Assembly: GCF_032362555.1 (NCBI RefSeq)
Contig: NC_083506.1
Coordinates: 9,471,501-9,535,500, forward strand
DNA: 64,000 bases
Direction: 5' to 3'
From: Amyelois transitella
Lineage: Eukaryota; Arthropoda; Insecta; Lepidoptera; Pyralidae
The notes under the pieces are model-generated. The model did not search any database, was not told the origin of the DNA, and worked only from the letters and a program-made list of their open reading frames with translations. This document shows positions 49,101 to 59,856 of the stretch, in pieces; positions within the stretch are counted from its first letter, which is position 1, and the number at the start of each line of letters is the position of its first letter. The position numbers and the translations under genes are program-made.

Positions 49101-52100
49101 GATTTCATCGTGATAGCTAATGTTTTCAAGTCTAGGTTTTATAAGCGTGATTTTTGGCTGAGAAGATTAGCATTTTTTTATCTTTACTTTTAATTTCTTT
49201 GAATATCGCAAAAGTTGCAGAAACCTTCTACTAGGGTAAAATGCCTCTAAAAATTATATCAATGCTAAATGATGTCGAGCTTTAGACATATAGGCAGAAT
49301 CTATTGCTAATCGATGCATATTCAGGCAAATAGATGTGTAGAGTGTAATAATGATTCAAAATTGATCATTTTCTCTTGCAAAGGCTGGTGATATAGGCGG
49401 AGGTAACGGGAGTTGCTTTGTGTAAAAACCTAACATACCCATTTCAGAATCACTCAGGTTACAGAGGCACCTGGGGCTGCTCTCCAGACAAGTTAGGACG
49501 CAACTGGAACTTACGCCCTAAACATATGTTTTATCGTTATTCCCGGTTATCATATGATAAAGGAAATAAAATCCAAGTATTAAAAAATCTAAACAAAGAC
49601 ATATAATAACATTAGTCATCTCTCTAAAGGTATTATTAATGAAACAAGTGGCAAACTAATTAGCGTATTTGAAACCACATTTGGTATTGTAATTAGTAAT
49701 AGTTGCGACGTAGCATATGAAGAATGCTATGTATGTGTAAAGCTATTTTATATAATTTCAAAATAAAGAATGACTAGAAACAATGCAATGGCGCGGGAGT
49801 GATTGCACAAAATTATACCTAAGACCAACATTTGGCCTTGCAGGAAACGAAATCTATCGACTATTATTAAAACTTTCTTAAATATGATTGGGAAATCACG
49901 TTCATTTCTTTTATTGAAATATACCAGCGAAAACGCGAGCCAGTAGCCTAATACATAATAACAACATATACACAAAAACAAATTCTAGTAGCAATGGTAA
50001 CACCTGTATCTCTACTCCTCCTAACTAATAACCTACACATTGTGTATATTTCTATACTTTCCTTAATTGATGAAAACACGCTTGTAGACATAAACGGCGT
50101 GTCCTTCTCTCGATATTATTGAATAAATGTATTGAACAATGCTCAACAGGAAATCAGCGATAAACTTGTTAGTATCATATTGCATGTACTTAGTGCACTG
50201 TTTATAAAAATGCAGTTCAATAACCCCAGTGAGAAAGTACTAGAGATTGCCCCAGCAGTTTCCTAGATAAGATATTGTGTTCACACATCTTGCATCATAA
50301 TATTATGGTGTGATAGGGCAAGAATGCTTCATACCATAATAAAAAGGAACGTTAGCCAACTGTCCTCATTAAACAATAAACACAAAGGAAAAATTAGGGG
50401 CAATTTATATGGCACTCAAGTTAATAGAACTTCCTTCTCCAACCAGTGATTATTATGGAAGTACTGGATTATTCCCAAAGACAACATAAATATCAATATG
50501 TTACACTATTTATTTAGCAGTAGTTAATAACATGCGGAAGTTTCGATTGATCCTCTCTTAATACATGGTGTATTGGGCAACATTAGGATAAGGACAAGCT
50601 GTCATGCTCAGCATAGAATGTTTGAATGAAAAAGTCCCTTAAAATTCGACATCATGTAACATTTAACCAACTAAATTATTAAAAGAAGCAGTCAGCAATG
50701 AGAAAAATTTTTAGTCCCTGTATTTGTACTCAATATTATGTATGGATTAGAAATGACTGGAAAAAAAAATTGTGCCGTGTGGTGCCGGCAGAGTGGAATC
50801 ATAAGAAGCGATTGAGCAGGAGGTGGACAGTATGGCCTCCTATGTTGATATGACAATATAATCCAGAATCAATAGATACTGCGGTCACCAACCTGCCTGC
50901 CCAGCATGGTGACTATGGGTAAAATCCCCCTATTTCTGGGAAGGCCTAAGTCCAGCAGTGAAGTTTTATAGGTTAAGGTAAAAAAAATTGTTAGATGAAA
51001 GATGAGAAGTAGAAAATCTCTATAAATAAGTAGGTAGGTACATCAAAGAATAATTTATTTAGTTTTCATCAGAGAATAAATAGGGAAGGCCTGACTCAAA
51101 TTTAAATATTCAGTTAAGTACCTTCTTTGTCATGGAATCGTAAGTCCATTCCAGAAACAAAGAAAATATTGTACAAAACCATATAAATCAGAATAATAAG
51201 TATAAGACTTATTATTCCAATTCAAATGTACCCAACAATAATACTGTCAGGATTACTAGGAATTCTGGTACTGTTATGTGCTCAGTGATACATTGATAAA
51301 AGTATGAAATTATACAAATTGTACAATGTTTTAGTAGGAAGGGTTTATGATGAATGTCACATTTCTATATCTACCTTTAAGTCAATTTTAGACATAAATA
51401 TACGTAACTTACCTGTGTAAAAGGTTGGTATTTCCCTGTGTACGAGACTCATGAGGTGGTGGCTGTCCTTTGCAAACAACAGATAGCCGAGTGACCAGGC
51501 CATTGGAGTCTCCTCGGTAATGCTGAATTAGTGTATCAAGTCCGTGCACTGTTGTGTGCTCTTCTATAGAGAAGAATGCATCTTCACCATGTCTCCGAAT
51601 TTGGTAATGAACTACTTCTCCCTGCAAGTATAGTATATGTATTTATTTTTGATTTTGGTTGTCTTAACAATATTGTAACATAAAGAATTTATACAAGGAA
51701 AAAACAGAAGTATATTGATAAGTTTAATGTTGAAGTTATATCAGAATAGCTTCACAAGAAAAACATATTTTAACTAAAATCATAATGCGCACATTCTTAA
51801 ATTAAGACTCAGGATATTAAATGAAAAGCACTTAATGTCAACTATTGATGGCTTTAACATAAGTAATAAATTGATGAAGAATTGTCACATAAAACATTAT
51901 TTTCTAGATATATAGTGACAGGGAAAGCAAGCAAGGTATCATTTATTAGTTGGTTATAGGTTATAATAGTTTCGAATTACACAAACCTGGTGAAGAACCG
52001 AGAGCACGTAGTCTCCTGGAGAAGTGTTGCTTTCACGTACCAAGAAAACACCATCCTCACCCTCTGCAAAGCCATATCAATAGGTACATAGCAGTTTTCC

Positions 52101-52230
52101 TTCATACAACAACAAACAAAGCACTGTCAATCTTACATGATTATTTGTACGTACCTTCTTTTAGCAATTTCTCTGCAGTTTCCCGTGATATTTTCCCATG
52201 GAACCAGTTTACGTTATCCTCTCTATTCAT
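36397..52230 (-). CDS. Shark: Shark tyrosine kinase (SH2-ankyrin-SH2-kinase)
   Basis: Non-receptor tyrosine kinase. In Drosophila it acts downstream of the engulfment receptor Draper and in epithelial closure (family knowledge). Thirteen exons join in phase: 52155-52230, 51987-52063, 51413-51621, 48124-48322, 47871-48011, 47465-47570, 46915-47144, 46436-46576, 45808-46126, 45224-45453, 37511-37707, 36855-37080, 36397-36603, giving 785 aa. The N-terminal SH2 (about 9-105) has [15 protein letters not shown] and GVFLVRES. Ankyrin repeats span about 120-270. The second SH2 (about 280-380) has [15 protein letters not shown] and [10 protein letters not shown] Ser/Asn-rich linker follows. The kinase domain (about 505-770) has GEGEFG (514-519), K539, HRDLAARN (D631), DFG (D649) and a twin Tyr (662-663) before WPIKWYAPE, as in Syk kinases. 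All catalytic residues are intact. Intron 10 (37708-45223) is swollen by nested transposons. Confidence 0.96.
37945..38813 (+). repeat. Left LTR of the BEL/Pao element
   Basis: The 869-bp LTR begins TGTTTAAAG and ends TCTAAATA. It is about 655 bp longer than the right LTR. The shared parts are the first 36 or so bases and the last 170 or so, with few differences. Confidence 0.88.
39084..39976 (+). pseudogene. BEL/Pao gag 5' part, interrupted
   Basis: An open frame begins at 39084 and runs until hAT element 2 breaks it at 39977. It contains the DUF1759-type capsid region: a coiled N-terminus, then [29 protein letters not shown] and [16 protein letters not shown], the usual landmarks of BEL/Pao gag. 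After the break, frame and phase resume at 42711. The insertion is therefore the main lesion in this part. Confidence 0.9.
40075..40357 (-). mobile_element. Full-length SINE inside hAT element 2
   Basis: In reverse orientation it runs from a CATA microsatellite tail (40075-40105) to GGTTCCCAGCACC and GTGCCGTGTGG at its 5' end. It is flanked by the 13-bp duplication ATATTGTCTACAA (40062-40074 and 40358-40370). This is one of the two best-preserved copies in the window. Confidence 0.95.
40488..42225 (+). mobile_element. 5'-truncated LINE inside hAT element 2
   Basis: Flanked by the 9-bp duplication ATAAAAGTT (40479-40487 and 42226-42234). It starts inside the reverse transcriptase gene and ends GCGTGATTTTATGTATGTATG. 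The endonuclease and any first ORF are absent. Its last 45 or so bases resemble the 3' end of the SINE, marking a LINE-SINE partnership. Confidence 0.92.
40531..42209 (+). pseudogene. Non-LTR reverse transcriptase, truncated and broken
   Basis: The frame shows classic reverse transcriptase blocks: [75 protein letters not shown] and [13 protein letters not shown] stop at 41293-41295 interrupts the protein before LFNLFMD. The catalytic box reads YTDDQVILA rather than the usual YADD. A frameshift near 41700-41740 moves the rest to another frame, which ends with [15 protein letters not shown] and SAYPSGKEA. It resembles reverse transcriptases of abundant lepidopteran LINEs; the clade is not assigned. 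It is dead. Confidence 0.88.
42711..43685 (+). pseudogene. BEL/Pao zinc-knuckle and protease part
   Basis: The continuation of the retrotransposon frame after hAT element 2. It carries two Cys-rich knuckles ([13 protein letters not shown] and [14 protein letters not shown], the second a true CCHC) and then a DUF1758-type retropepsin region. The protease active-site motif reads [10 protein letters not shown], where a Gly is expected at the Cys position. The frame ends [14 protein letters not shown] and stops at 43685 without entering reverse transcriptase. Confidence 0.85.
44388..44601 (+). repeat. Right LTR, internally deleted
   Basis: This 214-bp copy matches the two ends of the left LTR but lacks the middle 655 bp or so. 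The join lies near 44425-44440. Either this copy lost the middle or the left copy gained an insertion. Confidence 0.85.
45013..45160 (-). repeat. SINE fragment in Shark intron 10
   Basis: Reverse-oriented SINE copy with a CATACATACAT tail remnant, a partial duplication of the CTATATCCC block, and the AATAGTGACAGGTTGCTAGC block. It is outside the hAT nest, between the nest and exon 10. Confidence 0.7.
47307..47348. repeat. Perfect 19-bp hairpin, 4-nt loop
   Basis: Positions 47307-47325 and 47330-47348 are exact reverse complements around the loop CGTT. It lies in the Shark intron between the exons ending at 47465 and starting at 47144 in minus-strand order. Confidence 0.95.
48323..51412 (-). 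other. Shark intron 3, long
   Basis: This 3.1-kb intron separates the first SH2 exons from the ankyrin exons. At 50770-50995 it holds a diverged repeat with TGCCGTGTGGTGCCGGCAGA and CCTAAGTCCAGCAGTG, the latter being a familiar lepidopteran LINE 3'-end block. The rest is AT-rich with no recognisable gene. Confidence 0.7.
50770..50995 (+). repeat. LINE-like 3' fragment in Shark intron 3
   Basis: Contains CACCAACCTGCCTGCCCAGC, then GGTGACTATGGGTAAAA and a CCTAAGTCCAGCAGTG end, a block order I recognise from common lepidopteran LINE 3' ends. It is unrelated to the (TATG)n LINE. Confidence 0.55.
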
Positions 52231-52250
52231 CCTCAACAAAAAAGAGTTTG

Positions 52251-52820
52251 TCTGAAAAGTTAATTGGAAACTTGTTCAACAAGTGTATCAGATGACTAAA
52301 AACTTTTCCATCAACATTTCATACAACTAGTGGAAATGAGAGTTTACACTTCCTTTCCTTTAAGGCCACAAATTTTTAGCAAGTACACATATTCAAATCC
52401 CAATTTACTAATTAATATTCAAATTGAAAAAAAAACTAGATTTAACTTTACGCACGTAATCAAACATCAAACTTTACAAACTATTCGCCATTTTTGTTTC
52501 TATTTCATTCTAACACACGCAACAACTCAAGTCATTAACCGCACAAATGATGTACATAACCAATGAACATTGGTGTCGCAGTGAATGAGTATAAATTAGT
52601 GAAGTGCTAAAAAGAGACAGAAAATATTATCGTACTCCAGAATTCGTCAACACAAAAATTGTAAACGTCACGAATACTACTGTAGTCAAATAAAAAACTG
52701 ATAAGAAATTATGAGATGATTCATTCTAGGAAATACTTTTATTTTGGATCCTAAATTATGTTCCTATAAATTTAAATAGTATGCTACTACTCACCTTCAA
52801 TAATATGAATGACGTCATGG
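52251..52820 (-). promoter_or_regulatory. Likely 5'UTR intron and promoter of Shark
   Basis: A TTTTCAG acceptor places the start of the first coding exon at 52251, 21 bp upstream of the ATG (52230). A strong donor AAG/GTGAGT allows an upstream non-coding exon to end at 52795. Just beyond it, 52810-52817 is the palindrome TGACGTCA, a CRE/ATF-type site. Placement of a core promoter here is inference. Confidence 0.4.
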
Positions 52821-54051
52821 TTGTTATCATGTTATCCAACTTTTGTCCACAAAATAAATAAAGTTCGTACTTCAAAATGATTTATCTAATGATAATTCTT
52901 CTCTTTTTATGATTTCACATTTTGAGATATATTTTTCGTAGTTTATTGTTAGCACTAGAACGTAAAGTTATCGCGGTGAGCGGATTGCGTCTATAGGTAC
53001 CGAGCAGCCGGCAGACAGGCGCGGTATCCCCGACTCTGCCTTCCAGCGAATGACTCATAGCAAGGTCAATTCCGAGAAATGAATCACCAATGTACTCAGT
53101 TCCATAATGTTGTAAGTTGGTCGCATTTACAGTACAGCACTGCCTCTTATTGTTATGCACCACTCAGTAGTATTCTATAGGTATCAACAGCAAATTCCTA
53201 TCTTTTTTAATATCAGTCTTACTCATACGCCATACACATATACATATTTAAGTATTACATGTTTTGCTTCTTTAACTATTGTTTATTAGACACATGCCTA
53301 TGTAGGCACTAGGCAAGCAGATTTGGTTACACCTATTTAGGTATCTAGTTTATTTCGATGTAAAATTTTAAAAATAACACGAGTTTTTGTAGCTTTTTAA
53401 AACAACTTCAATTATTTTTAGTTGGTTTTAAATTCAAGTATTTAAGTATAAATAAATTAACAACACTTGAATTATTACTGCAAAAACTGTTTCCTTAAAC
53501 TTTATTAGTTAATTTTAAGATTAAAAGAGAAACTTACCTGTTGAACAAAAATAAGCAAAAGACGCATCATAAATAACGTTATTTTTAGTTTATTTTGATT
53601 TTATTGATTGAACATTTTAGTTATTCTTTCTTTCCAAGATATATGTATAAGATGGCTGTATCATCAATATATTTTATTATTTTATACAATGAATATGCTG
53701 AAAAATAAATTAAAATAAAATAGAGAAATTCTCAAAATTCAGAGAAGTAAAAAAAGTTTCGTAATTAAAATAATAAGTATCTGATTTGACCTTCATTGTT
53801 TTGAATTTCATTCAAATAAATCTTCAAAAATGAATGAAGTCATTCTATTGAGTAGATACTCTATCTCTTTTTAGGAAAGTACAATGAAAAAAGTTATTTT
53901 TAATTAGTGCCTAGAGATTATGAATGAAAAATATATGTTTGAAACTTGAATGACAGCTTATGAATGAATGTTTTAGTTTACAAACCTCGTAATTTTTACT
54001 TTGATGTTTGTAATGTAACTTAATGCAGTAAGATAAGAATTCTCATTATAG

Positions 54052-54390
54052 AAATCTCATCACTCAATCTCTTTCATGGAGATGTAGTAAAAGGCGATTA
54101 AGGGAATATTAGGCACATTCATATATAGTGCAAGCTTTTGGTCTGGTAGCAAAGAGAAAACATAGTGTGTGCCAGCTGTTTCTCCTCTCGTGCAGATTGT
54201 AAAAGTATACCAAGGGAAAGGAAATAAACTTGGGGTTCTCCTTTCAGGCAATGGGCTAGCAACCTGCCACTATTTGATTTTTTTGAATCTCAATTCTATC
54301 TTCAAGACATACAGCTCAAAGTGATCTGTCTTTACAAGGCTATTGGCTCTGTCTTCCTCGTAAGGGCAAAATTCGTGATATGTATATACG
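54052..54390 (+). repeat. Interrupted SINE copy
   Basis: SINE blocks occur in order on the plus strand (ATGGAGATGTAGTAAAAGGCG, shown here as GTAGTAAAAGGCG, then GGCTAGCAACCTGCCACTAT, then a GTATGTATGTATG tail), with about 110 bp of foreign sequence between the first two. Confidence 0.65.
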
Positions 54391-55334
54391 TATGTATGTA
54401 TGCATGGTAGAATTTACATTAGATCGAAGTATGAGGCCAGCCTAATAGGTACAAAAAATCACGGAGCCAAAAAAGTTTTCCATACTTCGAAGGCACAAAG
54501 TAAGCCCTTAGTTTGCAACTTTTTCAAAAAAGTTCTTATGACCAAAAAGCCCCCATATTTATTTAATACGGCTCTAATTTTTTAAAGTTTCTTTCGTAAG
54601 ACATATAATTAGAGTCGCAGGGGAGACCATGGCGGCCCGAAGTCACACTATGTAAAAAAGATTATTACAATTTTACGACTTATTAGGTACGATTGTGGAC
54701 TTCTCCCCATGGGAATTTCGGGAAATCCTCTCTTAGTGCATCCCGAGACCACAAAAGACACATACCAAATTTCAAATCTTGAACCCAGTGGTTAAAATTG
54801 TGCGTTGATAGTGAGTCAAGTAATTAGTCAGTCAGTGTTCTTTTGTTACTCCTATTATTTTATTCTACTCCGTGATTACTCCGACGATGTAAGTACTGAG
54901 GGTACTTAACTGTTCATTTGTCCGGTAAACAGACCTTGGTTTGGGTCTTTTACTTTTCGGTCCAAAGAGCCAGCTAACTTTTAAATAGCGATGTCTCAAT
55001 CTTTTCCAATGATTTACTTATATATTGCAACAACTTGGTTTACTTTTATTTATACTGCGTAATTTCGTTCAGAGGAGGTATTAATCGATTACTGATAAAG
55101 ATTTCCTAAATTAAATTTTGAACGCCGCGACTACCTAAGCAGGATTTTAATAAAAATAGAAAATATACTAGATACCTATGCATAGAATAACTACTAGCTG
55201 TTAACCGCAGCTCCGTCCACGTTCACTTCAATACCCGTTTTTTTATATTATGATACTCTTGAAGATCTATTCTCTATCTCTCTTCCAAATTTCTTTATAA
55301 TTGGACTTTGTTTTGTTTATTTATTTGATATTTA

Positions 55335-55435
55335 TATTTGGGATTACTCTTGTAGGCGATGGGCCACTAACCTGTCACTATTTGGATCTTAATTCTAAAG
55401 CCAAACAGCTGAACGTGTATAGACGTGATTATATG
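55335..55435 (+). repeat. SINE fragment
   Basis: Central and 3' SINE portion: GGCGATGGGCCACTAACCTG, an AATTCTAAAGCCAAACAGCT block and TAGACGTGATTATATGTA. Confidence 0.65.
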
Positions 55436-55911
55436 TACGTTAATCTATTTGTTGATATATTATTAAGTTATCTTGCTATATGAGATACCTCTCGGATACA
55501 CCTGAAGTTCTTTAGAAAGTATCTATTTAACTCCCATAGTTCTAAGAAGCCGCCAAACCAGTCAAAGTTTGTTTACCTCACGAATGCAATGTTTATTTAC
55601 TTTCATTTGCTAGGGCCCGTGGCTGCAACCTGTCTGCGTTTTATTATACTTAGAGGTACCTACAAACCAAATGCCCTCTAGGTACTGGAAACTTTGCCCA
55701 GTTGTACACGTAAAATTATGGTTTTTTTTTTTTGCATTTATATAAGTATTATGTACAATATATATACAAGTACTACCCACCCGGTTACTTTTTATTATTG
55801 TAACCAATTAATTACTTTTGTTAAACAGCCGCATACATCTTCCTATAGTTTTACATGGTTCTACCTAAAAATCTACTGTTAAGTAAAAGAATTTTTTTTT
55901 TCAATTTGAAC

Positions 55912-56010
55912 ATACATATAATCACGTCTATGTCCCTTGCGGGGTAGACAGAGCCAACAGTCTTGAAAAGACTGATAGGCCACGTTCAGCTATTTGGCTT
56001 TAAGATAGAA
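55912..56010 (-). repeat. SINE 3' fragment
   Basis: Reverse-oriented and well preserved: CATACATATAATCACGTCTA, then the GGGGTAGACAGAGCCAACAG block and GGCCACGTTCAGCTATTTGG. Confidence 0.8.
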
Positions 56011-57396
56011 TTTAGATTTAATTTGTATCGTGCGCATATTTGTCCGCTTTTCACCCTTTATTGTTAATCTTCATAAAATTTAACACACACATTAGAACTG
56101 AGACGGGTAACTTGCATCCCGGTAAAAAGTACTCTTTACGTGGAATTGGCAAATTATAGTTGAATGTTTTGTTAGCTATATCTGTATCATTGTACCAGGG
56201 TCACACTGCTGCAATGGAAGGTGGAAGTCGTCCACTCGTCAAGGCAGCTTGGAGCTGGCCGCGTTGCGCCTGCGCACTCGTGACTCACTCCACTTTCTAC
56301 CGCCATCGCCAGCGCAGTAGGTGGGTCGATGACACCCAAGCCAGTTTGCTCCCTATGTCCGCACTTCACCCATTGTGGTAAAATAACACGTTGTGATTAC
56401 TTTCTGAAGTAATCCTTATATTGGAAGAAGCGACATTAATATTCCTTTTTACCCCTTGTTTAAAATTTGTGAAAATTAATTTGATCCATTATCTCTTAAA
56501 TTATAATAATTCCATGTTTTTGATAATTTTCTCTCTTATGATTTTGAGAGTAGAAATAACTACTAGTCTTTATATTAATATATGACATCCCTCGCAACAG
56601 TCAACTAGCTGTTGCTCCGCCAGCGTGTAGGCCTCGTTTCGCATATAGTACTGTGGAAACTACAAGTATCCACATCTATTGTTAATTCTATAGTATCCTA
56701 TCCCCGTTACAATTTTATATAGCCATTAACACACATACTATCACATCTTTGTCTTGGTCACTATTTCTAAAATAGAATAGAAACAACCTGACCATAACTT
56801 ATTTTTCCCTTAACCGATTTTGACGAAACATAGTATTGACCCGCTCCAATGCGAAACTGCGAGCTCAAATCCTTTGAGTCGTTTCGAAGTTATAACTTCC
56901 CAGACAGACAGACAAAAATTAAAAAATATTTTTTTTGCTTCTTTTACTCTTCGTTAATCGCCCCTTTTTAGTTGTTGAAAACTATTTATTGTATCTTAGA
57001 TGATTGCATTTGTGGTAAACTATTAAAGACTAATGGCTCTACGCTACACGACTACCATGTTTTGCGCAAAAACTGAACGGTAGCTAAGATGAGGTAATCT
57101 TATGAATGAGAAAAAAGCATCAGGTAACTAACTGTATTCAAAAATATTTGACATGCAACAATAAACTTTATTTCGCCCATCATCGAACTTATTTTAAATG
57201 GACGACTGTAAATTTCGTGCGCAATTTAAAATGCTAGGTGTACCTAAATATGTGTGAGTCACCACCGTTCCTAATCTCGATCACAGAGCGTGAACGCAAT
57301 AAGAAACCTAACAAAGTGTCACTTAAAGAAGGAAAATAGTATAACAAATGTAAGACGTTTCTATAAAATCGCAATATATTTTTTTACAGCTTTGCC

Positions 57397-57470
57397 TGGA
57401 GGTGCAAGTGGAAAGAGTCTCTGCCTACTCCTACGGGAAAGATTATGATTTTATGTATTTATGTAAAAAA
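57397..57470 (+). repeat. LINE 3' tail fragment
   Basis: GCAAGTGGAAAGAGTCTCTG followed by CCTACTCCTACGGGAAAGA and a GATTTTATGTATTTATG tail match the end of the LINE at 40488-42225. Confidence 0.7.
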
Positions 57471-58875
57471 AAGACTCATTAACATGACGTATTTTTATTC
57501 AAATAACACGACAATTGAGTAAAAAAGACTTAGCATATATTTGAGTATATTTTGTTTACAGCATATTTTTAGTCATGATAATAAAATGATTATGTTTTTT
57601 AAAAAATTAATAATATTATTATGCATTACTTTGGACATCGATCAAAACATAAAAGTTATGTATTATCGCTTTAATTGCGAAATGATTACTTTAATGATTT
57701 TAACAAAGTGCGTATATTTAAGTTGCAGCTACATAATAAGGTGAATTAATTAAAATTGAACTCTTGACATTTTCCGTATATACGAGTTTAAATAAAACTG
57801 TATGGTTCGTAAACAAGATGTTTGTATAAGGATGCATTTGATATTTTATTACATAAGTGGTAACGAGATACACGAAAAAATTATTAAATAAAGTCACTTT
57901 ACAAAGATGTTTGGTTACATAAGTGGAAAACTATCAAAACTTTACTTACTTATATAGTAATGTAGTATGCCTACCTACTTACTTATTAATAAAATGTTTA
58001 AATATAAATAAAACTTACTGGTATATCCTTATCTTACGTATCTATTTAATTAATCCCTTTCATTATATTTACAAATGCGTATTTCAAAAACTATACTTAT
58101 CATAATGAGTACATGATTTGCATGTGAGCGAAATAATTTGAGTATACATACATATAGTCACGTTTATATCCCTTGCAGGGTTGACAGAACCAACAGTTAC
58201 ATATACCTATTACAAACACAATTTAAATTATATGTAAGTAGGTACTTGCTTCTTTTCAAAGAAGTCTAGTGGCAAATAAAAATCGAATAAATATATAAAT
58301 CAGTTATTAATTGTCCAAAACATTTTACCTAAGAATACTTAAATACTCTATTTATAAAAAAGATATAGTGAAAAATACTTACTATAATAGGTATAAAGGT
58401 ATATATAGGCATAGGTAGTAAGTACGGACGGATATAAAATCATGCGTTGCTTTATCACAGGGTAAACATTAATTACATTAAATTAAAATATTCCTAATAA
58501 TACATATTATATTTTCATAATAACATTCTACAAGTACTAAGACTACAAGTACTATATCTACCGGAAATTCGTTCAAATAAAATGAGTTTAATAACTGACA
58601 AATTATAATCGTTGTCAGCTTAATGGCGACAGTAACTCTAGCTTTTTCCGCGGAGGTTCCAATAAAACAAAAAATATATTTTACACGCAATAAATCCTAA
58701 AATCGATTTAAACATTCAGCCTCGATAATCCAAAAAAATAAAATAATAAACAGGTAAGTAAGTTTCATTTTTATTTCTTATTAAGCCCAAAATGTCTGTT
58801 ATTTTGTGTCCTACCTCAAACTCATTCATTTCACTCATAAGATCAGATAACACTCGGTTCATGCACATTGTATAA

Positions 58876-59127
58876 TCATGTGTAGCAATTGTCCTCATCG
58901 GCATGATCCGAGCAGTCAATGGTGCCATCACAGAGTTGTTCCAGGGTGATGCACCTTCCATCCACGCATCGCAGTTCCCCGCTGGGACAAGGGGAAGCGC
59001 GGTGGATGGAGCCCATGAACTCTGGCGCGTCTGGTAGAGTCGGGAGCTCGTCAGGTTTGTCCGTTATGGTGCTGTTCATTTCCAGAGACGCGGGAACTAC
59101 CTCAGTTTCTTCATCTTTAGCCACTTT
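58876..59127 (-). CDS. Terminal exon ending in an LDL-receptor class A domain
   Basis: This is the last coding exon of a larger gene. It opens after a TTTCAG acceptor (exon start 59127) and runs 83 codons to TGA at 58876-58878. The first 45 or so residues are acidic and Pro/Thr-rich (KVAKDEETEVVPASLEM). The last 37 form a complete class A repeat with six cysteines: CPSGELRC, GRC, EQLCDG, IDCSDHADEDNC. The acidic SDHADED cluster is the calcium-binding signature. Such domains are extracellular ligand-binding modules. Earlier exons lie beyond the right edge or were not recognised in the repeat-rich 59.1-64 kb. Phase 0 at the acceptor is assumed. Which gene this belongs to is unknown. Confidence 0.75.
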   Translation of the reverse strand, partial: KVAKDEETEVVPASLEMNSTITDKPDELPTLPDAPEFMGSIHRASPCPSGELRCVDGRCITLEQLCDGTIDCSDHADEDNCYT

Positions 59128-59148
59128 CTGAAATAATATTAAAAATGC

Positions 59149-59255
59149 ATAAACCTGTCACTATTTTAATTTCATTTCCATCATTAAGCTGAACGAGACC
59201 TTTCAGACTTTTTAAGACTGTTGGCTCTGTCTACCCCGCAAGAGTTATACTAAGC
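59149..59255 (+). repeat. SINE 3' fragment
   Basis: AAACCTGTCACTATTTTAAT, an AAGCTGAACGAGACC block and GGCTCTGTCTACCCCGCAAG place this as the 3' half of an older SINE, just upstream of the full copy at 59285. Confidence 0.7.
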
Positions 59256-59284
59256 CGGGTTAGTATATATGTGTACATACACTT

Positions 59285-59555
59285 GTGCACACAGTGCCGT
59301 GTGGTTCCCGGAACCAATAGTAAAAAGATTAGGACCACTCCATCTCTTTCCCATGGATGTCGTAAAAGACGACTAAGGGGTAGCCTTATAAATTGGAATT
59401 CTTCTTTTAGGCGACGGGCTAGCAACCTGTTACTATTTGAATCTCAATTCTATCTTAAAGCCAAATAGCTGAACGTGGCCTATCAGTCTTTTCAAGCCTG
59501 TTGGCTCTGTCTAACCCGCAAGGGATAAAGACGTGATTGTATGTATGTATGTATA
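59285..59555 (+). mobile_element. Full-length SINE (reference copy)
   Basis: This 271-bp copy is bounded by the perfect 13-bp duplication TGTACATACACTT (59272-59284 and 59556-59568). It begins near GTGCCGTGTGGTTCCCGGAA and ends GGATAAAGACGTGATTGTATG in a TATG repeat. Variable-length target duplications across copies (9, 13 and 17 bp) and the simple-repeat tail show retroposition. The 5' GTGGTTCCCGG loosely resembles a polymerase III B box, which would fit a SINE promoter. Confidence 0.93.
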
Positions 59556-59856
59556 TGTACATACACTTTAACTGAGACACCAAGCTGGGTTGGATTGCGT
59601 AAATTATAATTGGAGTAAGTAATTGATTGTGTTCTTTCCTATGTATTTACAATAAATATGTTACACACAAACAAATAGTTCTGTCTACTTAAACTCTGTC
59701 ATCTCCCTTATCTCTGCATGTTCCCAGATGCATCTTTCTGAGAGTGCTTCAGTCTAATAAAAAAAGGTATTTTATATGTTGCGGCAGCAGTAAAAATTAC
59801 AATAGGCTATTTGACAAAGTTCTAAAAACTATCTAAGGGTATTTATTTGTTTACTA

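Larger units (their letters stand above)
52821..58875. other. Intergenic stretch with repeat fragments
   Basis: No gene is supported between Shark and the LDLa exon. SINE pieces occur at 54052-54390, 55335-55435, 55912-56010 and 58143-58200, and a LINE tail at 57397-57470. A Helitron-like scrap lies near 55190-55250. A GC-rich island at 56190-56380 is open on both strands (60-73 aa) but matches nothing I know. Confidence 0.55.

Noticed and set aside
56187-56381. GC-rich frames open on both strands
   Set aside because: No recognisable domain or splice context; recorded only as an island in the intergenic stretch.
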